DNA from: Ensifer sp. USDA 6670
GTDB lineage: Bacteria; Pseudomonadota; Alphaproteobacteria; Rhizobiales; Rhizobiaceae
Length of the DNA: 64,000 bases
Assembly (NCBI GenBank): GCA_000421085.1
Contig: ATWE01000001.1
Span: 496,001 to 560,000 of the forward strand
Direction of reading: 5' to 3'
Position 1 is the stretch's first letter, and every line of letters starts with the position of its first letter. Positions 26,609-35,511 of this stretch are shown one piece after another. A program made the translations under genes and the position numbers. The notes beneath the pieces are model-generated. The model had not been told where the DNA came from. It made no database searches and saw only the letters and a list, made by a program, of their open reading frames with translations.

Positions 26609-28321
26609 ATGTATGTCATGGCTCTTGCGACGGATTACGACGGTACATTGGCCGATTACGGTGCCGTCCGTCCGGAAACTCTGGAGACCTTGAAGAGGCT
26701 GAAGAAGACCGGGCGCAAGCTTCTGCTCGTGACGGGGCGCGAACTGCCGGACCTCAAGAGCGTGTTTCCCGAAATCGACGTGTTCGACAAGGTCGTCGTC
26801 GAGAACGGCGCGCTGCTCTATACGCCGGAAACCGGGGAGGAGCGGCTGCTTGCACCCTCGCCGCCGGAGGCCTTCATCGAGCGCCTCAAGGAGAAGGGCG
26901 TGGACAGGATGTCGGTCGGCCGTTCCATCGTCGCCACCTGGGAGCCGTTCCAGACAGCCGCGCTCGAAGCGATCAACGAGCTCGGCCTCGAACTCGAGAT
27001 CATCTTCAACAAGGGCGCCGTCATGGTGCTCCCGACGGGTGTGAACAAGGCCACCGGGCTGAAGGCGGCCCTCAAGGAGATGGGGCTTTCCTTTCTCAAC
27101 GTGGTGGGGGTCGGCGATGCAGAGAACGATCACGCGCTTTTGAGGATGTGCGGCTGCGGAGCCGCGGTCGCCAATGCCTTGCCGGCGCTCAAGGACACTG
27201 CCGACGTGGTTCTCGAGGGTGTGCGCGGGGCCGGCGTCGAGCAACTGATGAACCGAATCATGACGTCCGACTATGCGTTGTGCGCGAGTGCCCGCCACCA
27301 GGTGCCGATCGGTGAGGATGACGAGGGGCAAGCGGAGATCGGACCGCAGGATGTGCTGCTGATCGCGGGGAGTTCCGGCATCGGCAAGTCGAGACTTGCG
27401 ACCGCCCTTGCGGAGCGACTACGGGAACGGCGCTTCCAGCTCTGCATATTCGATCCGGAGGGCGACTATGAGGGGCTTGAAGGCGCCGTGACCGTGGGTA
27501 ACGGGTCTGTCGCGCCTACGGGCAGGGAGGTGCTGGAGCTTCTGGCTAATCCGGACGACAACGTCGTCGTCAGCGCAACAGGCGTCGAACCCAACGACCG
27601 GCCCGAGTTCTTCGCCGGCCTGATGCCCGACTTGTCGGCGCTGCGTGCCAAGACGGGCAGGCCGCATTGGCTGATTATCGACGAGGCCCATCACCTCATG
27701 CGCGCAGCGCGCGACAGTGCCTCGCTCGCGCTTTCCGACGACCGCTCCGGCATGATCATGATCACGGTCCATCCGGACTCCGTCTCGCCGGATGCGCTCA
27801 AGGAGATCACTGCGGTCGCAGCGCTCGGTCCCAAGGCGCGCGACGTAATCGCGACGATATGCTCCGCCTTCGGTGAGGCGCTGCCGGACGGGCTGGATGC
27901 TTCTTTCGGGGAGGACGAGGTTCTTTTCTGGCGGCGTTCGCCGCCCGCGCCGGTTCGACGCATCAAGGCCGAACAACCCCGGGAAGCCCGCAAGCGGCAT
28001 ACGCGCAAATATGCGGAGGGTCGGTTGGGCGAGGAGGCAAGCTTCTATTTCCGCGGTCCGAAGAACGAGATGAATTTGCGCGCCCACAATCTGACGATGT
28101 TTCTGCAGATCGCCGACGGCATAGACGACAAGACCTGGGAGCACCATTTGCGCCGCGGCGATTACTCGAAATGGTTCGAGGAACGCATCGGCGACGAGGA
28201 ATTGGCCGAGGAGGCGGCAGGCATAGAGGAGGACCGGTCGCTCTCGCCTGCCGAAAGCCGGCAGAGGCTGGCCGGCGCCGTGCGCCGGCGCTACACCGCG
28301 CCCGCATCCGAAGCCGGTTGA
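26609..28321 (+). CDS. HAD-IIB phosphatase fused to a HerA-like P-loop ATPase
   Basis: 570 residues from ATG 26609, 10 nt after AAAGGAGG. Domain 1 (about 1-230) is a Cof-type HAD hydrolase: nucleophile motif TDYDGTLADYG, LLVTGREL, the Lys in VNKATGL and VGDAENDHALL. Domain 2 (about 245-460) is a P-loop ATPase with Walker A GSSGIGKS near 253 and Walker B HWLIIDEAHH near 352, resembling VirB4/HerA-type ATPases. Domain 3 (about 485-535) has NLRAHNLTMFLQIADG and GDYSKWFEERIGDEELA. The HAD part should hydrolyse a phosphosugar-like substrate; the ATPase may regulate or bind a polymer. No interacting partner is apparent. Confidence 0.85.
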   Translation: MYVMALATDYDGTLADYGAVRPETLETLKRLKKTGRKLLLVTGRELPDLKSVFPEIDVFDKVVVENGALLYTPETGEERLLAPSPPEAFIERLKEKGVDRMSVGRSIVATWEPFQTAALEAINELGLELEIIFNKGAVMVLPTGVNKATGLKAALKEMGLSFLNVVGVGDAENDHALLRMCGCGAAVANALPALKDTADVVLEGVRGAGVEQLMNRIMTSDYALCASARHQVPIGEDDEGQAEIGPQDVLLIAGSSGIGKSRLATALAERLRERRFQLCIFDPEGDYEGLEGAVTVGNGSVAPTGREVLELLANPDDNVVVSATGVEPNDRPEFFAGLMPDLSALRAKTGRPHWLIIDEAHHLMRAARDSASLALSDDRSGMIMITVHPDSVSPDALKEITAVAALGPKARDVIATICSAFGEALPDGLDASFGEDEVLFWRRSPPAPVRRIKAEQPREARKRHTRKYAEGRLGEEASFYFRGPKNEMNLRAHNLTMFLQIADGIDDKTWEHHLRRGDYSKWFEERIGDEELAEEAAGIEEDRSLSPAESRQRLAGAVRRRYTAPASEAG

Positions 28322-28354
28322 GTCGGCGCCGCGGGCGTAGAAAAGACGACGTCT

Positions 28355-28549
28355 TTATTTTCTCGGCTTCTGCTTCGAGGCGGCGCTGCGGCCGTCGGAG
28401 CTTTTCGAGCGTTCTTCGAACCGGTCGGCGCCTTTCCTAAGGTCGGAACCCTTTTGTGCTTCTGTCTTCTTCTCTTCCTTGGCGGCACTTTTGCGCAGGC
28501 CGGTGGCGGATTGCTTGCCCTTTGCCGTCGGGGCTTGTTCGATACCCAT
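28355..28549 (-). CDS. Small Lys/Ala-rich hypothetical protein
   Basis: 64 residues from ATG 28549, after AAGGAGGA; a GTG 9 nt upstream is also in frame. The protein is highly charged and low-complexity (SAAKEEKKTEAQKGSDLRKG), probably disordered, with no membrane segment. It is convergent with the HAD/ATPase gene, whose stop is 33 bp away, and divergent from ftsZ2. The strong ribosome site supports expression. No family is recognised. Confidence 0.5.
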   Translation of the reverse strand: MGIEQAPTAKGKQSATGLRKSAAKEEKKTEAQKGSDLRKGADRFEERSKSSDGRSAASKQKPRK

Positions 28550-28774
28550 GGCAGCCACTCCTCCTTGAGCGAAACCCAGATTGAACGTGCACAGATATTT
28601 CTTTGTTCCTCTGCCGATGAAGGTAGTTGTGGACTGCCTTGATTTTGTCGCTCTTGCCTTCTCTGTGGCTTTTTTGAATTCCTAGAATGAAAGCGCCTGA
28701 TTCGCGCCGCACCGCATTCGATCTCCGTGTTCCGAGTTTTCGGGCGGCCGGGGAACTGCCCAAGGAGAAGAACC

Positions 28775-29815
28775 ATGACGGAATACAAGAAGCCGATCAT
28801 TACCGAGATGCGCCCGAAGATCACGGTCATCGGCGTCGGCGGCGGTGGCGGCAACGCGATCAACAACATGATCGCCGAAAACCTGCAGGGCGTCGATTTC
28901 ATCGCCGCGAACACGGACGCGCAGGCGCTGGCGACGTCGAAGGCGGAGCGGCGGATCCAACTGGGCGCTGCCATAACCGAGGGTCTCGGCGCCGGTTCGG
29001 TCCCCGACATCGGCAATGCGGCAGCCCAGGAGTCGATCGACGAGATCATGGACCACCTCGGCGGCACGCATATGTGCTTCGTCACGGCAGGCATGGGCGG
29101 CGGTACCGGTACGGGAGCGGCGCCGGTGATCGCTGAAGCGGCGCGGCGGGCCGGCATCCTGACGGTAGCGGTCGTCACCAAGCCCTTCAGCTTCGAGGGA
29201 CAGCGGCGCATGCAGACGGCGGAGCTCGGCGTCGAGCGGCTGCGGGAGAGCGCAGACACGGTCATCGTCATCCCCAACCAGAACCTCTTTCGCATCGCCG
29301 ATGCCAAGACGACCTTCGCCGACGCATTCATGATCGCCGATCGGGTCCTCTATTCGGGCGTCAGCTGCATCACCGACCTGATCGTCAAAGAGGGGCTGAT
29401 GAATCTCGACTTCGCCGACGTCAAGACGGTGATGAAGGGCATGGGCCGGGCGATGATGGGCACGGGCGAAGCGACCGGCGAGAACCGCGCGATGCTGGCG
29501 GCGGAAGCGGCGATCGCCAACCCGCTGCTCGACGAAGTCTCCATGCGCGGTGCCAAGGGCGTGCTCGTGTCGATCTCCGGCGGCATGGACATGACGCTTT
29601 TCGAGGTGGACGAGGCGGCGACCCGCATCCGCGAGGAAGTTTACGACGAAGCCGACATCGTCGTCGGCGCGATTTTCGACCGGAGCCTGGATGGTACTTT
29701 CCGTGTTTCCGTCGTCGCGACCGGCCTCGACAGCAACCGCGGCACTCAGGCGACGGCGCCGGAGGCCGTGAACGGCCAGGCGGCGGCCGCCGTTCCTTCG
29801 CGCACGCTGCAATAG
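28775..29815 (+). CDS. ftsZ2: Short FtsZ paralogue (FtsZ2 type) lacking the C-terminal linker and tail
   Basis: 346 residues from ATG 28775, 7 nt after AAGGAG. The tubulin-like GTPase core is intact: [13 protein letters not shown] at the start, the signature [10 protein letters not shown] near residue 108, and the T7 loop [11 protein letters not shown] near 209 needed for GTP hydrolysis in the polymer. It ends soon after the core, so the long linker and conserved C-terminal peptide that bind FtsA in rhizobial FtsZ1 are absent. Sinorhizobium meliloti is known to carry such a truncated ftsZ2 away from the dcw cluster. It can probably polymerise but not recruit the divisome through the tail. Confidence 0.92.
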   Translation: MTEYKKPIITEMRPKITVIGVGGGGGNAINNMIAENLQGVDFIAANTDAQALATSKAERRIQLGAAITEGLGAGSVPDIGNAAAQESIDEIMDHLGGTHMCFVTAGMGGGTGTGAAPVIAEAARRAGILTVAVVTKPFSFEGQRRMQTAELGVERLRESADTVIVIPNQNLFRIADAKTTFADAFMIADRVLYSGVSCITDLIVKEGLMNLDFADVKTVMKGMGRAMMGTGEATGENRAMLAAEAAIANPLLDEVSMRGAKGVLVSISGGMDMTLFEVDEAATRIREEVYDEADIVVGAIFDRSLDGTFRVSVVATGLDSNRGTQATAPEAVNGQAAAAVPSRTLQ

Positions 29816-29940
29816 GTCGTCCGGCCAAACCGGTTGCATCGGTGAGAGACCGGCCTGGCGGTTGCCCTCGTACGGGGGAGATGTCACGACAGTGACAAAC
29901 GGGGGCGAGGGTTCAGAGAGCACAACCCTGCTGCAGTTTG

Positions 29941-30060
29941 CTCCTCACCCTCGCCCTCTCCCCGCAGGCGGGGGGGACGTGCACCTGATCTCATCTGCGT
30001 TACGCTATGGAGCGAGGCGCCGGCGCATGTCCCTTCGCCCGCTTGCGGGGCGGGCCATGC
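29941..30060. repeat. RIME-like intergenic mosaic element, second copy
   Basis: Two GC-rich palindromes (CTCTCCCCGC...GCGGGG and CGCCCGC-TT-GCGGGGCG) with the same arrangement as 22736-22875 but diverged. It occupies most of the 260-bp gap between ftsZ2 and the convergent cyclase-like gene. Confidence 0.6.
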
Positions 30061-30075
30061 GGCAGCAGCTGGACA

Positions 30076-31845
30076 TCAGGCAGGCAGGCCGGCGCGGCGC
30101 AGATCGCTGACGAAACGGTCGATGAAATCTTCGGGCATGACCGGCACGCTGCCGAAGTAGAATTCGGCGCGGGCCGTTTTCACGGTCATGTCCGGCCGCC
30201 GGCGAAGGAGGCCCGCGACGGCTGAACCGGCTTCGTCGGACCGCTCCATGGCGCCGAGGGAGGCCGCCAGGACCATTGCAGGCCAGAAGGTGGCGTTCTC
30301 CTGGCGAAGCGAGGCACGGGCCGCTTCGGCGGCTTGCGCGAAGCGACCCGACTGATAGTGGGCGATGGCAACCATATTGTAGAAGGTCCACAGATGCGGA
30401 TCGCGGGGGCTCAACCGGAAGGCCTCATTGATCGCGGCTATGCCGTCCTCGGGCCGGCAGACATAGCAAAGCGCTTGCCCGAGGGCGAAGTGCCCCTGGG
30501 CGAAGCTTGCATCGAGCCTCAGCGCATTGCGCAGGTGGTCTATGCCGCGCTGCGGCTGGCCGCCGAGCGCCCGTGCCCGGCCTAGCGCAAGATGGGCCGC
30601 CGGCTCACGGTCGTCGAGCGCGATTGCGCGTTCCGCGAGCGCCGTCGCGTCGGCGATCCGCTCGGCGCGCTCTTCCAGGGGGCCATACCAGCCGAGCTGT
30701 ATATGGACATAGGCAAGCCGCGCATGGGCCTGGGCAAAGGCGGGCTCGAGATCGATCGCCCGCTCGAAGAGCGCTTTGGATATCCTCAGATTTTCCAGAT
30801 CGAACTTGTAAAGGTGCCATAGCCCCTTCAGATAAATGTTCCAGGCATCCATGTCCGTCGCGGTGTGGCCGCGCAGCGCAGCGAATTCGATGAAGCCGAG
30901 TTCCGGCTCCACGGTGCCGGTGATCTGCCCCGCGATCTCGTCCTGGAGCACGAAAACATCGTCCAGCATGCGGTCGTAGCGTTCTGCCCAGAGCAGCATG
31001 CCGGTTTCGCCGCTCAGCAATTGCGCCGTGATGCGGATGCGGTTCGCCGCGCGACGTATGCTGCCCTCGATCACGTATTTGACACCCAGGTCTTCCGCCA
31101 CTCTCCTGACGTCGACCGCCTTCCCTTTGAAGGTGAAGGAGGAGTTGCGAGCGACGACGCGCAGCCACCGGCATCGGGCGAGCGTGGCGATCAACTCCTC
31201 GGTAAAGCCGTCGGAGAAATGTTCCTGTTCGTCGGCGCTCGAAAGATTGACGAAGGGCAGGACTGCGATCGATGGGCGTTTCTTGCCGGGCAGAGGGTCG
31301 GTTTGCGCCGGCGCCGGCGGCTCTTCCGCTGCCGCGCCGCCCGGTTGCCAGCGCCAGGCGCGCAGCGGACCGGGGAGATCGGCAAATGTCCTGGAGCCGA
31401 TTTCGGTCAAGGGGAAATCCACCTTCAAGCCGATCTGGTCATAGACCTGCTGCGATACGCACACGCCACCGGGCGGCGCCATCTCCTGCAGGTGCTCGGC
31501 AACGGCGATGCCTTCGCCATGGATATCGCCATCGTCAGCGACGATGTCACCGAGATGGACACCGATGCGCAATTTCAGACGCTCCGCTTCGGCGCCTCCG
31601 GCGTGGTCATGCATCGTTCGCTGGATCGCGACCGCGCAGGCGACCGCGTCGAGAACGCTTGCGAATTCGGCAAGCGTGCCGTCTCCCGCCTCTTTGACGA
31701 TCCTTCCGCCATGGGCCGCGACCAAAGGTAGAATGAAGGCATCACGGCACTGCTTGACCGCCCGGTACGTGCCCGCTTCGTCCAGTCCCATCAGCCGGCT
31801 ATAGCCGACGACGTCCGCGTCCATGATCGCTGCCAGCCGCCTCAT
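30076..31845 (-). CDS. Degenerate class III cyclase domain with TolB-like and TPR regions
   Basis: 589 residues from ATG 31845, after GGGAGACGG. Domain 1 (about 1-160) is a cyclase-homology domain with both metal-Asp motifs (DADVVGYS and AGDGTLAEF), but the segment matching YGDGVNIAARL reads HGEGIAVAEHL, so the transition-state Asn and Arg are lost. A TolB-like domain follows (about 195-310; PSIAVLPFVNLSS, DGFTEELIATL), then TPR helices to the end (LEPAFAQAHARLAYVH, HLALGRA, FALGQAL). This is common in rhizobia as cyclase-like/TPR proteins. It is probably a nucleotide-sensing or scaffold protein rather than an active cyclase. Confidence 0.85.
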   Translation of the reverse strand: MRRLAAIMDADVVGYSRLMGLDEAGTYRAVKQCRDAFILPLVAAHGGRIVKEAGDGTLAEFASVLDAVACAVAIQRTMHDHAGGAEAERLKLRIGVHLGDIVADDGDIHGEGIAVAEHLQEMAPPGGVCVSQQVYDQIGLKVDFPLTEIGSRTFADLPGPLRAWRWQPGGAAAEEPPAPAQTDPLPGKKRPSIAVLPFVNLSSADEQEHFSDGFTEELIATLARCRWLRVVARNSSFTFKGKAVDVRRVAEDLGVKYVIEGSIRRAANRIRITAQLLSGETGMLLWAERYDRMLDDVFVLQDEIAGQITGTVEPELGFIEFAALRGHTATDMDAWNIYLKGLWHLYKFDLENLRISKALFERAIDLEPAFAQAHARLAYVHIQLGWYGPLEERAERIADATALAERAIALDDREPAAHLALGRARALGGQPQRGIDHLRNALRLDASFAQGHFALGQALCYVCRPEDGIAAINEAFRLSPRDPHLWTFYNMVAIAHYQSGRFAQAAEAARASLRQENATFWPAMVLAASLGAMERSDEAGSAVAGLLRRRPDMTVKTARAEFYFGSVPVMPEDFIDRFVSDLRRAGLPA

Positions 31846-32030
31846 GCCGTCCGTCTCCCGGCGATGTCGTGAGCGAAAAAACCGATCGGTTGAACATGTG
31901 TGAGCGGTAATTCGTGCGTACTTCCGGTCTGCTCCAAAGAGGCGCGGACGCCATGAAAAGCCGCATTGCGATCGCCTCGAATGGGGAGAGTAGCAATGGC
32001 GATGCGGCAAGTCTATCGGGGCGAAGATCG

Positions 32031-33356
32031 CTATCTTCGGCTGACGCGCCAGATGACGTTGCCGACATCGTCGGCGACGAGGAGGCCCCCCTGCTTGTCG
32101 ATCGCGACGCCGACCGGCCGGCCCATCGCCTTGCCGTCCCGGCTGACAAAGCCGGCGAGGACGTCTCTCGGCCGGCCCTTCGGCTTGCCGTTGGCAAAGG
32201 GGACGAAGATTACCTTGTATCCGCTGTGCACGCTGCGATTCCAGGAGCCGTGCTGGCCCACGAAGGCACCGTTGGCATAGGCGCGCCCGAGCGATGCTCC
32301 TTCGGAGAAGGTCAGCCCCAGCGAAGCGGTGTGCGAGCCAAGAGCGTAGTCGGGTTTTACCGCCTTCGCCACGAGATCCGGGCGCGGCGGCTTGACGCGC
32401 GCATCGACGTTCGGACCGAAGTAGCTGTAGGGCCAGCCATAGAAGGCGCCGTCCCTGACGGAGGTCATGTAGTCCGGAACGAGATCGTCGCCGAGCTCGT
32501 CACGCTCGTTGACGGCGACCCAGAGTTCGCCGCTTTCCGGGTTCCAGGACAGACCATTGGGATTGCGCAGGCCCGAAGCGAAGACCCGGGTGCGGCGGCT
32601 TGCCTTGTCCACCTCCAGAACGGCGGCGCGATATTTTTCCGCAGCCATGCCGTTTTCCCCGACATTGCTGTTGGAGCCGACGGTGACATAGAGCTTTCGT
32701 CCGTCCGGGCTCGCGATCACGTCTTTCGTCCAATGATGATTGAGATTTCCCGCCGGCAGGTCGATGATTTTTTCCGGCGTGCCCAGGCGAGTCTGGCCGC
32801 GGGAATACGGGAATGCAACGAGCGCGTCGGTATTGGCGACATAGAGCTTGCCCTTGGAAAGCGTCATGCCGAAGGGCGAATTGAGACCTTCGGCGAAGGT
32901 TCTGCGAAGATCGGCGACACCATCGCCGTCAGTATCGCGCAGGAGCGTGATCCGGTTGGCGCTTGTCGTCGCGGCGCCCGCTCGTTTCATCGCCAGCTTC
33001 ATGAAAGCCTTCTTGAGGCTGAAGCCTTCGTCGTGCTTGGCCGGTGCATTGGTTTCTGCCACCAGCACGTCACCGTTCGGCAGCACATGCAGCCAGCGCG
33101 GGTGATCGAGCCCTGCAGCGAAGGCGTTCACCTTCAGCCCTCTTGCCGGCGTCGGCGTGGCGCCTTCCTGCCAACCTTTTGCGTCGGCGATGTTGACGGT
33201 CGGGATCACCGTGGGGGCGGGCTTCGGCAAAGCCGGATTCGGGCCGTAGCCGACGACGCCCGTCGTACGAGCCGCTTTTTGTGCCGAAACGCCGGCGCAG
33301 CCCGCCATAAGCGCACCCAGGGTGATGAGGATCAGGTTTCGCGCAACGGCAGTCAT
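32031..33356 (-). CDS. Sorbosone dehydrogenase-like beta-propeller lipoprotein
   Basis: 441 residues from ATG 33356, after GGGAGG. The N-terminus is a lipoprotein signal with lipobox LMAGC near residue 19. The rest is a six-bladed PQQ-type propeller of the L-sorbosone dehydrogenase/GdhB family: [51 protein letters not shown] split over blades, and [11 protein letters not shown]. Members oxidise aldoses or sorbosone using PQQ in the periplasm. Cofactor use cannot be confirmed by eye and no PQQ genes are nearby. It appears monocistronic. Confidence 0.88.
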   Translation of the reverse strand: MTAVARNLILITLGALMAGCAGVSAQKAARTTGVVGYGPNPALPKPAPTVIPTVNIADAKGWQEGATPTPARGLKVNAFAAGLDHPRWLHVLPNGDVLVAETNAPAKHDEGFSLKKAFMKLAMKRAGAATTSANRITLLRDTDGDGVADLRRTFAEGLNSPFGMTLSKGKLYVANTDALVAFPYSRGQTRLGTPEKIIDLPAGNLNHHWTKDVIASPDGRKLYVTVGSNSNVGENGMAAEKYRAAVLEVDKASRRTRVFASGLRNPNGLSWNPESGELWVAVNERDELGDDLVPDYMTSVRDGAFYGWPYSYFGPNVDARVKPPRPDLVAKAVKPDYALGSHTASLGLTFSEGASLGRAYANGAFVGQHGSWNRSVHSGYKVIFVPFANGKPKGRPRDVLAGFVSRDGKAMGRPVGVAIDKQGGLLVADDVGNVIWRVSRR

Positions 33357-33629
33357 CCTATGCCCTCCCGAAGAGATCGGCCGCTCTCGCAGTGAGACGG
33401 AACGCCGTGTCATACTATTCCCTTCCGCATCCGATCGGCAGCGTTCTCGGCTCGTTCCCTGCAATCTTTGCGAGGGGCGCAATCGGGAGTATCCTCTCCT
33501 ACAGCAAGAAAAACGGGGCGCAGCGCGTCTCCAGACGATGCTTATGCCTCTTCAGCGATTGTGAATGCCCGCGAAAATGATCCGCTCCCAAAAGGGAGGG
33601 AGTTTCGCGCGCAGCCTTGGGAGGAAAAC

Positions 33630-34769
33630 ATGAAACACAGAGCCGAAAGCGGGGGGACATCGCGCCGCAGATTTCTGCGCGGCGCTGCAGCGGCCGGGGC
33701 GGCCATGGCTGCAGCGCCAAGCATCGTGAGGGCACAGGGGCCGGTCAGCATGCGCTGGCAAAGCACCTGGCCGTCCAAGGACATCTTTCACGAGTTCGCG
33801 CTCGACTTCGCAAAGAAGGTCAACGACATGACCGGTGGCGACCTCAAGATAGAGGTGCTGCCGGCGGGTGCCGTCGTGCCGGCATTCGGACTGCTCGACG
33901 CGGTTTCCGAAGGAACGCTCGATGGCGGCCACGGCGTGATGGTCTACCACTACGGCAAGCAGACTGCGCTGGCGCTCTGGGGATCGGGGCCCGGCTTCGC
34001 CATGGATGCCAACATGATGCTGGCCTGGCACAAATATGGCGGCGGCAGGGACCTGCTCGCCAAGCTCTACGAGTCGATCGGCGCCAATGTCGTGTCGTTT
34101 CCCTACGGACCCATGCCGACACAGCCGCTGGGCTGGTTCAAGAAGCCGGTCGCCAAGGCGGAGGACCTGCAGGGGCTGAAGTTCCGAACCGTCGGTATCT
34201 CGATCGATGTGTTCACCGGGCTCGGCGCTGCGGTCAACGCCTTGCCGGGAGGCGAGATCGTCGCCGCACTCGACCGCGGCCTGCTCGATGCGGCGGAATT
34301 CAACAATGCCTCCTCCGATCGCCTGCTCGGCTTCCCCGACGTGTCCAAAGTCTGCATGCTGCAGGGCTATCATCAGAATGCCGAGACCTTCGAAATCCTT
34401 TTCAACAAGGGGAAGTTCGACGGCCTGCCGGACCAGATGAAGGCAATCATAAGGAACGCGGTGGACGCGGCGTCGGCGGACATGGCCTGGAAGGCGATCG
34501 ACCGCTACTCCACGGACTATCGCGAGATGCAGACGGCCGATCAGGTCAAGTTCTACAAGACGCCCGAAGCGATCCTCAAGCGGCAGCTCGAAGTCTATGA
34601 CGAGGTAGTGAAGAAGAAGTCGGCGGAAAATCCGGTGTTCAAGGAGGTTCTGCAGTCCCAGATCGCCTTTGCCGAACGCGCGACACGCTGGGAGCAGGAT
34701 ACCGTCGTCAACCGGCGGATGGCCTTCGACCACTATTTCGGGCGAGACGGGGTCGCCAAGTCGCTCTGA
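33630..34769 (+). CDS. TRAP transporter solute-binding protein (DctP family)
   Basis: 379 residues. A twin-arginine signal is obvious (SRRRFLRGAAAAGAAM), so the protein is exported folded. The DctP fold follows, with DFAKKVNDMTGGDLKIEVLP, PMPTQPLGWF, LKFRTVGI (the ligand-carboxylate Arg region) and EFNNASSDRLLGF. This resembles the group annotated for mannitol/chloroaromatic or alpha-keto acids; the ligand is not determined. RBS GGGAGG precedes the ATG. It heads a three-gene TRAP operon, and an 11-bp hairpin separates it from the membrane subunits. Confidence 0.92.
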   Translation: MKHRAESGGTSRRRFLRGAAAAGAAMAAAPSIVRAQGPVSMRWQSTWPSKDIFHEFALDFAKKVNDMTGGDLKIEVLPAGAVVPAFGLLDAVSEGTLDGGHGVMVYHYGKQTALALWGSGPGFAMDANMMLAWHKYGGGRDLLAKLYESIGANVVSFPYGPMPTQPLGWFKKPVAKAEDLQGLKFRTVGISIDVFTGLGAAVNALPGGEIVAALDRGLLDAAEFNNASSDRLLGFPDVSKVCMLQGYHQNAETFEILFNKGKFDGLPDQMKAIIRNAVDAASADMAWKAIDRYSTDYREMQTADQVKFYKTPEAILKRQLEVYDEVVKKKSAENPVFKEVLQSQIAFAERATRWEQDTVVNRRMAFDHYFGRDGVAKSL

Positions 34770-34782
34770 CTTCATCCCGATC

Positions 34783-34817
34783 CCGTACATCACCGGCGCG
34801 GGGCCCGTGATGTACGG
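34783..34817. promoter_or_regulatory. Intercistronic hairpin between dctP and dctQ
   Basis: Inverted repeat CCGTACATCAC (34783-34793) / GTGATGTACGG (34807-34817), 11 perfect pairs around a 13-nt GC loop, starting 14 nt after the dctP stop. Such hairpins protect binding-protein mRNA and lower downstream permease expression. It would bury the in-frame ATG at 34810. Confidence 0.6.
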
Positions 34818-34845
34818 TCAGGATTTGGCCATCCCGGGGGTGCGC

Positions 34846-35511
34846 GTGAACGTTCAGCATCTGCTCATGAGGATCGACGCCATCAGCGTCTGGACCGGCA
34901 AGGCGGCCGCGTGGCTGATTATCGGTCTGATGGTGCTGGTCTGCGGTGAAGTCTTCAAACGCTACATCCTGAACATGCCGACCGCATGGATCTTCGATGC
35001 CAGCAACATGCTCTACGGCAGCCTCTTCATGCTGGCGGGCGCCTATGCGCTGGCGCAGAACGCACATGTCCGCGGTGATTTCATCTACAGTTCGTTGAAG
35101 CCGCGCACACAGGCGGCGCTCGACCTCATCCTTTATATCTTCTTCTTCCTGCCCGGCATCGCTGCACTCATCTATGCAGGCTACGACTATGCCGCATTGT
35201 CGTGGCGGATCGGCGAGCACTCGACAGTCACGGCTGAAGGGCCGCCGATCTATTACTTCAAGACGGTCATTCCGATCGCAGGCGCGCTCGTCATTCTTCA
35301 GGGACTGGCGGAGATCCTGCGCTGCATCGTCTGTCTCAGAACCGGGGCGTGGCCGGCGCGGCTGAAGGACGTCGAAGAGATCGACGTCGTAGCCGAGCAG
35401 CTTGCCCACAGCGAGCATCTGGACGAGGAAACGCGTGAGGCTGCCATCGAACGCGCGCAGGATATCGACAGGGCGGCCCGGCAGCGCGGCCTGGGAGGGG
35501 GAGAGCGGTGA
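34846..35511 (+). CDS. TRAP transporter small permease (DctQ family)
   Basis: 221 residues with four hydrophobic helices, starting around IDAISVWTGKAAAWLIIGLM. WIFDASNMLYGSLFMLAGAYALAQNAHVRGDFI is the DctQ core (seen in two pieces), where VRGD is characteristic. GTG 34846 is chosen because GGGGG lies just upstream and the alternative ATG 34810 falls within a stable hairpin; ATG 34867 is also possible. A charged C-terminal extension of about 50 residues is longer than in many DctQ proteins. The stop overlaps the dctM start as GTGA, giving translational coupling. It partners DctM in sodium-driven uptake. Confidence 0.88.
   Translation: MNVQHLLMRIDAISVWTGKAAAWLIIGLMVLVCGEVFKRYILNMPTAWIFDASNMLYGSLFMLAGAYALAQNAHVRGDFIYSSLKPRTQAALDLILYIFFFLPGIAALIYAGYDYAALSWRIGEHSTVTAEGPPIYYFKTVIPIAGALVILQGLAEILRCIVCLRTGAWPARLKDVEEIDVVAEQLAHSEHLDEETREAAIERAQDIDRAARQRGLGGGER

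Noticed and set aside
28775-29815. The main division gene ftsZ (ftsZ1)
   Set aside because: It lacks the long linker and C-terminal peptide and is not in a dcw cluster; it fits the short FtsZ2 type.
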